This document shows positions 1-5,231 of a stretch of DNA of 5,469 nucleotides, piece after piece (the first letter of the stretch is position 1; every line of letters starts with the position of its first letter). The stretch is taken from positions 1 through 5,469 of the forward strand of contig CALMRL010000082.1 of the NCBI GenBank assembly GCA_937873345.1, given 5' to 3'. The notes under the pieces were generated by a model. That model was not told where the DNA came from and made no database searches. It worked only from the letters and a program-made list of their open reading frames with translations. The stretch is from an uncultured Beijerinckiaceae bacterium. GTDB taxonomy: Bacteria; Pseudomonadota; Alphaproteobacteria; Rhizobiales; Beijerinckiaceae. Made by a program: the position numbers and the translations under genes.

Positions 1-534
1 GGCGCCCGTGCCGATTACCCAGCCCCAGGGCTCGAACAGCTTGCAGTAGCTCGCCTTGTCGAGCGGCACCGCCTCGCCGGCCTTCGGGATCTTGTAGCGG
101 GTGAAGCCTTCGCCGCTTCGCGTCGCGGTGCCGATCAGCGCGGTCACCATCGCCGCGACGACGGGTTGCGCCTTGGCATCGGGCCCGCTGACGAAGTTGC
201 GTCCCTCCAGGGCGCGGTTGCCGCCATGGGCGATGCTGTCGCCGCGGGTGTCCCAGATGAAGAAGTAGTTGTTGTCGTCGAAGTGCATGGCGCGCACGAT
301 CGCGCGCGCCGCCTCCTTGGCGTCGTCCATGGTCATCGCGCCGGCCGCCGCTCTCGCGTGATACTCCGCGACGACGGCGTAGGCGACCTCGTCGAGGTGT
401 CGCACCTCCTGCGAGCGCGCCGCGATCAGCGCCTGGTAGTTGTTCCACAGCGAGTGCACCAGCACCAGCGCGGGCGTGGCCGCACCGATCACCAGGACGA
501 GGAGGATGCGTCGTGCCACGCTGAAGCCGCCCAT
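1..534 (-). CDS. sCache-domain chemoreceptor (methyl-accepting chemotaxis protein), N-terminal part
   Basis: The frame stays open from an ATG at 534 to the left edge, giving 178 residues; the rest lies outside the window. Residues about 8-30 form one hydrophobic signal-anchor helix (RRILLVLVIGAATPALVLV) after a short basic start. Residues about 31-178 read as a periplasmic sCache_2 sensor: the amphipathic helix NNYQALIAARSQEV, then DDNNYFFIWDTRGDSIAHG (residues 86-104), and near the edge FEPWGWVIGTG (168-177), a hallmark of this family. sCache_2 domains bind small ligands, often organic acids, and usually sit in front of HAMP and MCP signalling domains, so a chemoreceptor is the best guess. 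A histidine kinase or cyclase with the same sensor cannot be excluded because the output domain is not visible. The start is fixed by an in-frame stop near 610 with no other ATG or GTG between. AGGA lies only 2 nt upstream of the ATG, and GGCGAGG 11 nt upstream, so the ribosome binding site is mediocre. Confidence 0.83.
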   Translation of the reverse strand, partial: MGGFSVARRILLVLVIGAATPALVLVHSLWNNYQALIAARSQEVRHLDEVAYAVVAEYHARAAAGAMTMDDAKEAARAIVRAMHFDDNNYFFIWDTRGDSIAHGGNRALEGRNFVSGPDAKAQPVVAAMVTALIGTATRSGEGFTRYKIPKAGEAVPLDKASYCKLFEPWGWVIGTGA

Positions 535-638
535 CGTCCTGAAGACCTCGCCTTGATGCCTGCCGCCGCCGTCGATCGTCGGCGCCTGCGGAAACGTGGC
601 TGATATTCCCTAAAGGACTCATCGCTTCGTCAGGGAAA

Positions 639-665
639 GTCGGCGGCAACGAAGACGCCGCCGAC
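639..665 (-). terminator. possible terminator hairpin after the BASS transporter
   Basis: There is a perfect 9-bp stem (GTCGGCGGC / GCCGCCGAC, 639-647 with 657-665) and a 9-nt loop. On the minus strand it is followed by TTTCCC, a weak T tract, and it lies about 125 bp after the transporter stop and about 105 bp before the chemoreceptor start. Two further GC hairpins sit closer to the stop: 714-732 (7-bp stem, loop GTCAG) and 741-764 (8 bp with one G-T pair). Neither has a T tract. The rest of the 535-790 gap shows no gene. Terminator function is inferred; the hairpins themselves are visible. Confidence 0.35.
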
Positions 666-790
666 CGCCTTGGGGCGATCGACGGCGTGGAGGTCGGCGG
701 TGGCGTGATCGCCCGGCCCCGTCAGGGGGCCGAGCCACGCGACCCCGGCGCGGCGACCGGGATCAGGCGACTTGTATCAAGCAGCCTGGA

Positions 791-1768
791 TCAGGCGGCC
801 TGCTCGGTGATGGCCGGGGCAACCACCGGGACGACCACCGGGGCGGCGCGGTCGAGCAGGGTCGCCAGCAGCCACTTGGTCAGGCCCGGCGCGGTGTATT
901 TGGCGACCATCCCGGAGGCGAGGAAGAGATCGGCCATCGGGGTGATCTGCGAGCCGAGCACGACCCAGGCGAGGGTGATGGTGCGCGTCCCGGCGATCAG
1001 GCCGGCGGTGAGGGCGGCCGGCTTGCCGTAGCGCCAGAACAGGGCGGTGCCGGCGATCTCGAAGGCGAAGAGCAGGGCGTAGGCCAGGGCGATGCAGCCC
1101 AGGCTGGTGACGGGATCGGCGATGATGTGCGCCTGCATGCCCTTCATCGAGCCCAGCCCGGCGAGGAACATGGCGGAGACGGCGACGCCGATGATGCTCT
1201 CCGGGTTGGCCTTGATGAAGGACGAGGCGACGCGGCGGACCAGGGTGGCGAGCAGGAAGGCGCCGCCGACGATCACCACCAGCTCGAAGGACATCGCATA
1301 AGGGTCGATGGTGATCGCGGTGCCGCCGAGCATGCTGGCCAGCGCCGGCAGGTAGAAGGGCGTGGCGGCGGTGCCGAACACGGTGGCGAGCATCGCGATC
1401 GTCGGGTTCAGCCGCATGATCGAGGCGAAGGCGACGCAGGCCGGGCTCGCCGGCACCAGCGCCCAGAACAGCAGGCCCTGCGCCAGGTCGGGGCGGGGAT
1501 GGAACAGCGCGATGCCGGCGGCGATGACGAGCGGCACGCCGAAGGTCGCCCACAGCACCATCAGCGCGTTGCGCGTCATGTGCGCGACCTCGCCGGTGAT
1601 CGCCTTGCCGTCGAACTTCAGGAACGAGACGAAGGTGAAGATGAAGATCGCGATCGCGAGGTAGGGCCGCGCCAGGTCGCAGAGCGCCGGGACCGTCAGC
1701 CCCAGCACGACGCCGGAGATCACCACCACCGCGCCGTTGCGGCCGGCAAGTTGCAGCAGAGCCTTCAT
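791..1768 (-). CDS. BASS-family (bile acid:sodium symporter fold) membrane transporter
   Basis: This 325-residue protein is almost entirely hydrophobic helices with short loops, roughly at residues 12-30, 35-50, 68-90, 97-118, 122-145, 160-177, 191-208, 219-243, 251-273 and 280-303. About ten helices and this length fit the BASS superfamily. The two helix-break regions are recognisable: VPASPACVAFASIMRLNP (105-122) followed by TVFGTAATPFYLPA, and GLIAGTRTITLAWVVLG (256-272). Family members move organic anions such as bile acids, pantoate or keto acids across the inner membrane, usually with sodium. Aligned by eye to the bacterial ASBT structure, positions that bind sodium there (Ser-Asn, and Glu/Gln of the EVGMQN stretch) are Cys-Val (111-112) and Ile258/Arg262 here, so substrate and coupling ion cannot be assigned. 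The C-terminus is rich in Val, Pro and Ala. The start is supported by a G-rich Shine-Dalgarno 7 nt upstream. It lies on the same strand as the chemoreceptor gene; the 256-bp gap argues against tight co-transcription. Confidence 0.78.
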   Translation of the reverse strand: MKALLQLAGRNGAVVVISGVVLGLTVPALCDLARPYLAIAIFIFTFVSFLKFDGKAITGEVAHMTRNALMVLWATFGVPLVIAAGIALFHPRPDLAQGLLFWALVPASPACVAFASIMRLNPTIAMLATVFGTAATPFYLPALASMLGGTAITIDPYAMSFELVVIVGGAFLLATLVRRVASSFIKANPESIIGVAVSAMFLAGLGSMKGMQAHIIADPVTSLGCIALAYALLFAFEIAGTALFWRYGKPAALTAGLIAGTRTITLAWVVLGSQITPMADLFLASGMVAKYTAPGLTKWLLATLLDRAAPVVVPVVAPAITEQAA

Positions 1769-1775
1769 TGAACGA

Positions 1776-1782
1776 TCCCCCC
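1776..1782 (-). promoter_or_regulatory. ribosome binding site of the BASS transporter
   Basis: On the minus strand GGGGGGA lies 7 nt before the ATG at 1768. This supports that start over the overlapping longer frame that begins at 1868, which is out of register with the transporter. Confidence 0.6.
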
Positions 1783-1858
1783 GACCACGAGCTGACTAAC
1801 CAGCCACGCGTCCGTCTGCGCGCCCCCCGGCGCATTTCAGGGCAAGCTGCACGGCCCT

Positions 1859-1921
1859 TGTGCTTCAACGCATGTCACGTGTGCTTCAACACGCGTCATG
1901 TGTTCTTCACACAGGGTCGCC
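1859..1921. repeat. three direct repeats at exact 21-bp spacing, operator-like
   Basis: Three units start at 1859, 1880 and 1901. Units 1 and 2 share TGTGCTTCAAC at their start and match at 17 of 21 positions. Unit 3 is more divergent (TGTTCTTCA, then GTC at the same offset as the others). Unit 2 contains the inverted repeat CGTGT-GCTTCA-ACACG (1878-1893), and unit 3 contains TGTGT-TCTTC-ACACA (1899-1913). A 21-bp step is two helical turns, so a protein bound to each unit would sit on the same DNA face. They lie about 90-155 bp upstream of the transporter start, a plausible place for an activator or repressor. Operator function is inferred. Confidence 0.55.
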
Positions 1922-1929
1922 GTTCGCCC

Positions 1930-2053
1930 TTAAGAGAAGTTAACCCAGCTCTTCCGTTCGGGCAAGCGAGATGAAGGGTACTGTTAACCAGTGAGGCCGC
2001 CGCGCCGGGACATGCTTAACGAAGCATTAAGACGGCGGGAGCGTCGTTAACCA
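1930..2053. promoter_or_regulatory. cluster of TTAA half-sites (CtrA-like island)
   Basis: TTAA occurs at 1930, 1940, 1984, 2016, 2027 and 2047; by eye I found no other TTAA in the window. Several extend to TTAACC (1940, 1984, 2047), resembling the CtrA half-site TTAACCAT. Offsets from the first site are about 10, 54, 86, 97 and 117 bp, close to whole helical turns, so the sites lie roughly on one face. The pair at 1930/1940 has an N6 spacer, one short of the full CtrA consensus. Alternative AT-seeking regulators such as MucR/Ros-type proteins could also use such a patch. Confidence 0.5.
2016..2030. promoter_or_regulatory. CtrA-type box TTAA-N7-TTAA
   Basis: TTAACGAAGCATTAA matches exactly the spaced consensus of the alphaproteobacterial response regulator CtrA, which controls cell-cycle, motility and chemotaxis genes in many of these bacteria. 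It overlaps the perfect inverted repeat ATGCTT-AACG-AAGCAT (2012-2027). It lies about 250 bp upstream of the transporter start, far for direct activation, and 77 bp beyond the stop of the cysteine-rich gene. The target gene is therefore uncertain. Confidence 0.5.
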
Positions 2054-2106
2054 CGCCGGCCGAAGACCGGGCGCGCGGGATCGGGGCGCGCGTCGCCGGC
2101 TGGCGG

Positions 2107-2439
2107 CTACTGCCCCCTGCGGCCGCGCACGGGCGGCGCGTCGGAGAACACCTGGGCGCAGGCCGGCGTCAGCAGCGACTTCTTCGACTTGAGGCAGGCG
2201 ACGATGGCGTTCTCGTCGGGGATAGCGGTCATGCACAGGCGGAACACGTCGGGCGTGCAGGCGCTCTGCTCCTCGTCCGAGCCGGCGTGGGCCGCCGCCG
2301 GCGCCGGCTGCATCACCAGCGCGACGGCGAGGGCCTGCGCACCCGCCAGGATGGAGACCATGCCGCGGATTTTGGCCACCCCCCCGGCCGGGACCGAGGA
2401 CGCGTCCGCGCCGAACCTGCTCAAGCCCTTCTCCATCAT
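2107..2439 (-). CDS. small secreted protein with four-cysteine motif (cysteine-rich repeat family)
   Basis: From the ATG at 2439 this gives 110 residues. A hydrophobic stretch (SILAGAQALAVALVM, residues about 28-42) followed by PAPAAAHA and a likely signal peptidase site AHA|GS (52|53) indicates export. The mature part, about 58 residues, has Cys61, Cys69, Cys82 and Cys94 in the pattern C-x7-C-x12-C-x11-C, with CTPDVFRLC and IPDENAIVACLKSKK. This resembles the short cysteine-rich repeat proteins common in Hyphomicrobiales, related to the eukaryotic GLG1-type repeat; two disulfides are likely and the function is unknown. The start is uncertain. ATGs at 2439 and 2436 follow GGAAAGG and GAGGG, but they leave a long region before the hydrophobic core. 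A GTG at 2379 (giving MAKIRGMVSIL) or an ATG at 2361 gives a more typical signal peptide. Codon use is already coding-like from 2436. It is divergent from thrS. Confidence 0.7.
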   Translation of the reverse strand: MMEKGLSRFGADASSVPAGGVAKIRGMVSILAGAQALAVALVMQPAPAAAHAGSDEEQSACTPDVFRLCMTAIPDENAIVACLKSKKSLLTPACAQVFSDAPPVRGRRGQ

Positions 2440-2508
2440 CCCTCGCGTGCCTTTCCGGCCAAAGCCCCGCCGGCTCCTAGCAGGACGCGGGCGCCCTGTC
2501 GCGCCGGC

Positions 2509-2537
2509 TTGCCGGCCTTCCCCGCCCTGCCCTATAC
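2509..2537 (+). promoter_or_regulatory. candidate sigma-70 promoter of thrS
   Basis: TTGCCG (2509-2514), a 17-bp spacer, then CTATAC (2532-2537) closely fits the housekeeping promoter form of alphaproteobacteria. The predicted transcript start near 2544 gives a leader of about 57 nt. CTATAC stands out in GC-rich surroundings. The -35 element is embedded in the palindrome GCCGGCTTGCCGGC (2503-2516). The leader is too short for an elaborate regulatory structure such as a T-box. Confidence 0.5.
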
Positions 2538-2587
2538 CCCGCAAACGACGCTTACGCCGGTGGGTTTCGGCGAGTGGGCGGAGCTGT

Positions 2588-2591
2588 AGGA
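2588..2591 (+). promoter_or_regulatory. ribosome binding site of thrS
   Basis: AGGA lies 9 nt upstream of the ATG at 2601. It supports this start over the in-frame GTG at 2574, which would add nine residues (MGGAVGSSA) not expected in front of a TGS domain. Confidence 0.6.
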
Positions 2592-2600
2592 TCATCCGCG

Positions 2601-4565
2601 ATGACGATCACCGTGACGTATCCCGACGGCGCGTCCCGCACCTTTGCCGCCGGGACCACGGGCGCCGCGATCGCCCGTGGCATCTCCCCCTCGCTCCTCA
2701 AGCGCACCGTGGCGATGGTGCGCGACGGCCGCCTCGCCGACCTCGCCGACCCGCTCGACGCCGACGCCCAACTGGAGTTCATCGGCCGCGACGACCCGCG
2801 CGCGCTCCCCCTGATCCGCCACGACGCGGCGCACGTGCTGGCGGAGGCGGTGCAGGGCCTCTACCCCGGCACGCAGGTGACGATCGGCCCGGTGATCGAC
2901 AACGGCTTCTTCTACGATTTTTCCCGCGCGGAGCCGTTCACCCCCGACGAGTTCGCGGCGATCGACAGGCGGATGCGCGAGATCATCGCCCGCGACGCGC
3001 CCTTCGCCAAGGAGGAGTGGACGCGCGAGGAGGCGAAGGCCTTCTTCGCCGAGCGCGGCGAGACGTTCAAGGTCGAGCTGGTCGACGCCATCCCCGAGGG
3101 CGAGAGCCTGAAAATCTACCGCCAGGGCGACTGGCTCGACCTGTGCCGCGGCCCGCACATGACGAGCACGGGCAAGGTCGGCCAAGCCTTCAAGCTGATG
3201 AAGGTCGCCGGCGCGTACTGGCGCGGCGATGCCGCGAACCCGATGCTGCAGCGCATCTACGCCACCGCCTTCGCCACCCAGCCCGAGTTGGATGCCTACC
3301 TCCACCGGCTGGAGGAGGCCGAGCGCCGCGACCACCGCCGGCTCGGGCGCGAGATGGACCTCTTTCACTTCCAGGAGGAGGGGCCGGGCACCGTGTTCTG
3401 GCACCCCAAGGGCTGGACGCTGTTCCAGACCCTGATCGGCTACATGCGCCGGCGCCAAGAGGCGGCGGGGTATGTGGAGGTGAACACCCCCCAGGTGCTC
3501 GACCGGGCGCTGTGGGAGACGTCGGGGCACTGGGCGACCTACCGCGAGAACATGTTCGTCACCACCACCGAGGACGACCGCGTCTTCGCCTTGAAGCCGA
3601 TGAACTGCCCCGGCCACGTGCAGATCTTCAAGAACGGCCTGAAGTCCTACCGCGACCTGCCGGTGAAGATCGCCGAGTTCGGCATCGTGCACCGCTACGA
3701 GCCCTCGGGTGCGATCCACGGCATCATGCGGGTGCGCGCCTTCACCCAGGACGACGCGCACATCTTCTGCACCGAGGAGCAGATTCAGGACGAGGCGCTC
3801 AAGATCAACGCGATGATCCTCTCGATCTACCGCGACTTCGGCTTCAGCGACGTGGTGGTGAAGCTCTCGACGCGGCCCGAGAAGCGCGTCGGCAGCGACG
3901 AGGCCTGGGACAAGGCCGAGGCCGCGCTTGGCCAAGTGCTGGAGGCGATCGCCGCGCAGGGGCTCGCCACCGACGTCAACCCCGGCGAGGGCGCCTTCTA
4001 CGGCCCCAAGCTCGAATACACGCTGCGCGATGCGATCGGCCGCGAATGGCAGTGCGGCACCACGCAGGTCGACTTCAACCTGCCCGGCCGCTTCGGCGCC
4101 TTCTACATCGACGAGCATTCGAACAAGGTGACGCCGGTGATGATCCACCGCGCGATGTTCGGCAGCCTGGAGCGCTTCACCGGCATCCTCATCGAGAACT
4201 TCGCCGGCCACCTCCCCCTCTGGCTGTCGCCGCTGCAGGTGGTGGTGGCGACGATCACCTCCGAGGGCGACGCCTACGCGCTGGACGTCATCGCGGAGGC
4301 GCGCCGGCTCGGCCTGCGGGTGGAGGGCGACCTGCGCAACGAGAAGATCAACTACAAGGTGCGCGAGCACTCGCTCGCCAAGGTGCCGGTGCTGCTGGTG
4401 GTCGGGCGCCGCGAGGCGGCGGAGCGGCTGGTGTCGGTGCGGCGGCTGGGGAGCCAGGCGAACACGTCCATGGGGCTCGCCGAGGCGCTGGGGATGCTGG
4501 CGGCGGAGGCGACGGCGCCGGACCGGGTGCGGGCGGATGCCGCGGTGACGCAAGCGGCGGCGTAG
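2601..4565 (+). CDS. thrS: threonyl-tRNA synthetase
   Basis: The protein has 654 residues (E. coli ThrRS has 642). It charges tRNA-Thr with threonine in the cytoplasm and clears mis-attached serine. Domains in order: TGS (about 1-61); the SAD editing domain with HDAAH (His74, His78) and CRGPH (Cys182, His186), the usual HxxxH and CxxxH editing residues; the class II catalytic core (about 240-535); and the C-terminal anticodon-binding domain starting at PLWLSPLQV (about 539-640). In the core, motif 1 includes NTPQVLDRALWETSGHW. The zinc ligands are Cys336 (MNCPGH), His387 (DDAHIF) and His516 (MIHRAMFG). Motif 2 includes HRYEPSG with Arg365 and Glu367, and motif 3 includes GSLERF with Arg525. 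All key residues are present, so it should be fully active. The last 15 or so residues form an Ala-rich tail. Toxin-antitoxin remnants follow 6 nt after the stop; infC, a common neighbour of thrS, is not here. Confidence 0.98.
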   Translation: MTITVTYPDGASRTFAAGTTGAAIARGISPSLLKRTVAMVRDGRLADLADPLDADAQLEFIGRDDPRALPLIRHDAAHVLAEAVQGLYPGTQVTIGPVIDNGFFYDFSRAEPFTPDEFAAIDRRMREIIARDAPFAKEEWTREEAKAFFAERGETFKVELVDAIPEGESLKIYRQGDWLDLCRGPHMTSTGKVGQAFKLMKVAGAYWRGDAANPMLQRIYATAFATQPELDAYLHRLEEAERRDHRRLGREMDLFHFQEEGPGTVFWHPKGWTLFQTLIGYMRRRQEAAGYVEVNTPQVLDRALWETSGHWATYRENMFVTTTEDDRVFALKPMNCPGHVQIFKNGLKSYRDLPVKIAEFGIVHRYEPSGAIHGIMRVRAFTQDDAHIFCTEEQIQDEALKINAMILSIYRDFGFSDVVVKLSTRPEKRVGSDEAWDKAEAALGQVLEAIAAQGLATDVNPGEGAFYGPKLEYTLRDAIGREWQCGTTQVDFNLPGRFGAFYIDEHSNKVTPVMIHRAMFGSLERFTGILIENFAGHLPLWLSPLQVVVATITSEGDAYALDVIAEARRLGLRVEGDLRNEKINYKVREHSLAKVPVLLVVGRREAAERLVSVRRLGSQANTSMGLAEALGMLAAEATAPDRVRADAAVTQAAA

Positions 4566-4566
4566 T

Positions 4567-4584
4567 GCGGCGTGATCACGCCGC
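4567..4584. promoter_or_regulatory. perfect 18-bp palindrome after thrS, at the toxin start
   Basis: GCGGCGTGATCACGCCGC is a perfect palindrome that begins 2 bp after the thrS stop and covers the GTG at 4572. As RNA it would form a 7-bp GC stem with a GATC loop but no following U tract, so it is not a canonical terminator. As DNA its dyad symmetry fits an operator, which is how antitoxins of BrnA type typically self-regulate their operons. Which of these applies is inference. Confidence 0.5.
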
Positions 4585-4839
4585 GCGTCGTGACGTGGGA
4601 CCCGCGCAACGAGGACGAGCACGGCGGCGAGCACGGGCTTCCGGTCGCTCTAGGTGCGCCGGTGTTCCTCGATGACGGCCGCATCGATGGACCGGCGAAG
4701 CCGGACGGCTTCGGTGTCCCTCAAGACCGTCGGGCGCGTCGGCGGAATCGCCTATGCGATCGTCTTTTCCATGCGCGGCGAAACGGCCTCTATCGTCTCG
4801 GTGCGCCGAACGAGCAGAGGAGAGCGGCGGTGGCTTTGA
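4572..4839 (+). pseudogene. brnT: BrnT-type toxin, frameshifted
   Basis: Two frames together rebuild one BrnT-like protein of about 88 residues, the usual size. The first frame gives VTWDPRNEDEHGGEHGLP (from about 4587) and GAPVFLDDGRIDGPAKPDG (to about 4709), matching the BrnT N-terminal plan WDxxK..N..KHG..F....VF.D. The frame one base further on gives LKTVGRVGGIAYAIVFSM (from 4720) and ASIVSVRRTSRGERRWL, ending at TGA 4837-4839; this matches the BrnT C-terminus (GR.....VVF.......ISxRxAsxxER). A one-base insertion, or two-base loss, between about 4706 and 4724 explains the break. The KHG motif is already EHG and the usual Asn before it is not evident, so decay may be older than the frameshift. 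BrnT toxins are RelE-fold ribonucleases. The start is uncertain: GTG 4572 or GTG 4590 (MTWDP), neither with a clear Shine-Dalgarno. A sequencing error remains possible. Confidence 0.65.
4818..4822 (+). promoter_or_regulatory. strong ribosome binding site inside the toxin gene
   Basis: AGGAG within AGAGGAGAG lies 7 nt upstream of the GTG at 4830 and decides the antitoxin start. It is the best Shine-Dalgarno in this part of the window, and it sits inside the end of the toxin frame, so the antitoxin can be translated independently of the broken toxin. Confidence 0.65.
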
Positions 4840-5042
4840 TCAGCAAGACGCTCGAAGACCTGCGCGCCGATCCCTACCGATTGACCGAGGCGGAGCGCAC
4901 CCGCATCCTCGCCATGACCGAGGAAGAGATCGAAGCCGCCGCCCTGGCCGACACCGACAATCCGCCGTGGACGGACGAGGAGTTGGAGCAGGCCACGCTC
5001 GAGCGCGACGCGCGCAGGGCCGCAGCGAAGCGGACGGCGTGA
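4830..5042 (+). CDS. small acidic antitoxin-like protein, partner of BrnT remnant
   Basis: This is a 70-residue, highly charged protein starting at GTG 4830, overlapping the toxin stop (4837-4839) by 10 nt. Such coupling is typical of toxin-antitoxin pairs. Its middle part, LTEAERTRILAMTEEEIEAA then DTDNPPWTDEELEQA (residues 18-37, then 41-55), resembles the acidic TxEEIxxxxxxDPDNPPLTDEEL segment found in small antitoxin-like partners of BrnT. It ends in a basic tail (ERDARRAAAKRTA). The usual BrnA C-terminal DNA-binding part (ribbon-helix-helix, pattern VTLRLDPDVL) is absent, as is an XRE helix-turn-helix, so it is either a short partner type or cut short. The reading frame is intact although the toxin is broken, which would be harmless to the cell. 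A TTG at 4836 overlapping the toxin stop is a less likely alternative start. Antitoxin function is inferred mainly from position and the shared motif. Confidence 0.65.
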   Translation: MALISKTLEDLRADPYRLTEAERTRILAMTEEEIEAAALADTDNPPWTDEELEQATLERDARRAAAKRTA

Positions 5043-5124
5043 GGGCGCACGCCCGAATGCCGGTATCCCGGTGTTCTGGTGCGAGAAGGCGACGAAGCAG
5101 TCTCCGTCATGACGACAGCTTTCC
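5043..5124. other. short intergenic stretch with degenerate repeat-like fragments
   Basis: Directly after the antitoxin stop comes GGGCG-CA-CGCCC (5043-5054), a small hairpin without a T tract. Further on, CGACGAAGCA (5087-5096) and CCGTCAT (5104-5110) echo pieces of the palindromic element that starts at 5125, suggesting an older, decayed copy or flank. There is no gene. Confidence 0.35.
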
Positions 5125-5229
5125 CCGTCATTGCGAGCGCAGCGAAGCAACCCAAGAGTTGCAGGGATCGCTCCCGCAAGGTTACCTCCCGCGGCCCCTG
5201 GGTTGCTTCGCTGCCGCTCGCAATGACGG
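5125..5229. mobile_element. 105-bp palindromic MITE/REP-like repeat element
   Basis: The left arm (5125-5154) starts CCGTCATTGCGAGCG and continues CAGCGAAGCAACCCA. The right arm (5199-5229) is its reverse complement apart from one extra base (CTGCCGCT against GCGCAG). The 30-bp arms flank a 44-bp centre containing CTCCCGC twice (5171 and 5186). Arms with this sequence recur as dispersed elements in many alphaproteobacterial genomes; that is recollection, not a search. It encodes no transposase, so it would have to be moved by enzymes elsewhere, like a MITE or REP-type element. I see no clear target-site duplication. Transcribed, it would fold into a very stable hairpin between the antitoxin and the GIY-YIG frame. 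Confidence 0.85.
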
Positions 5230-5231
5230 AG

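Larger units (their letters stand above)
1769..2106. other. 338-bp non-coding regulatory region
   Basis: There is no convincing gene on either strand; the short frames here lack ribosome binding sites and family resemblance. It lies between the stop of the cysteine-rich gene and the start of the transporter, so it should hold the transporter's promoter on the minus strand. Contents, left to right: the transporter leader, three 21-bp-spaced repeats (1859-1921), a TTAA-rich island (1930-2053), and GC-rich inverted repeats at 2057-2091 (for example GCGCGC at 2071-2076 with 2086-2091) that could form a weak, T-tract-free terminator for the cysteine-rich gene. I could not pick a single confident -35/-10 pair. 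Confidence 0.6.

Noticed and set aside
166..603. 145-codon plus-strand frame
   Set aside because: Antisense to the chemoreceptor, whose sCache domain is clear; Val/Arg/His-rich shadow.
1127..1771. 214-codon plus-strand frame antisense to the transporter
   Set aside because: Low-complexity Arg/Asp/Glu/Gly/His composition mirroring the hydrophobic codons on the other strand; no supporting signal.
777..1868. 363-codon minus-strand frame over the transporter
   Set aside because: It overlaps the transporter in another frame, is extremely Arg-rich and lacks membrane helices; the 791-1768 frame has a ribosome binding site and BASS features.
1768..1974. 68-codon plus-strand frame in the regulatory region
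   Set aside because: No Shine-Dalgarno, no family resemblance, and it reads through the 21-bp repeats, which explain its repeated CFN-type residues.
2544..2600. T-box or attenuator leader in front of thrS
   Set aside because: The leader is only about 57 nt, lacks the T-box sequence and has no terminator/antiterminator pair.
2592..4634. 680-codon open frame antisense to thrS
   Set aside because: An antisense shadow with low-complexity His/Arg/Leu/Val content and no start signal; GC-rich coding DNA routinely yields these.
2189..4675. Very long open frame overlapping thrS (828 codons, plus strand)
   Set aside because: It is a GC-driven shadow of thrS in another frame: composition is dominated by Arg, Pro, Ala and Gly with no family motif, while thrS in its own frame shows every expected domain.
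4572..4839. Programmed ribosomal frameshift joining the two toxin halves
   Set aside because: No clear slippery heptamer or downstream pseudoknot is evident near 4706-4724, and neighbouring degeneration of the KHG motif favours simple decay.
5125..5229. CRISPR array or tRNA hidden in the palindromic region
   Set aside because: There are only two inverted arms, no spaced direct repeats, and no tRNA cloverleaf or CCA end; an inverted-repeat element explains the region.
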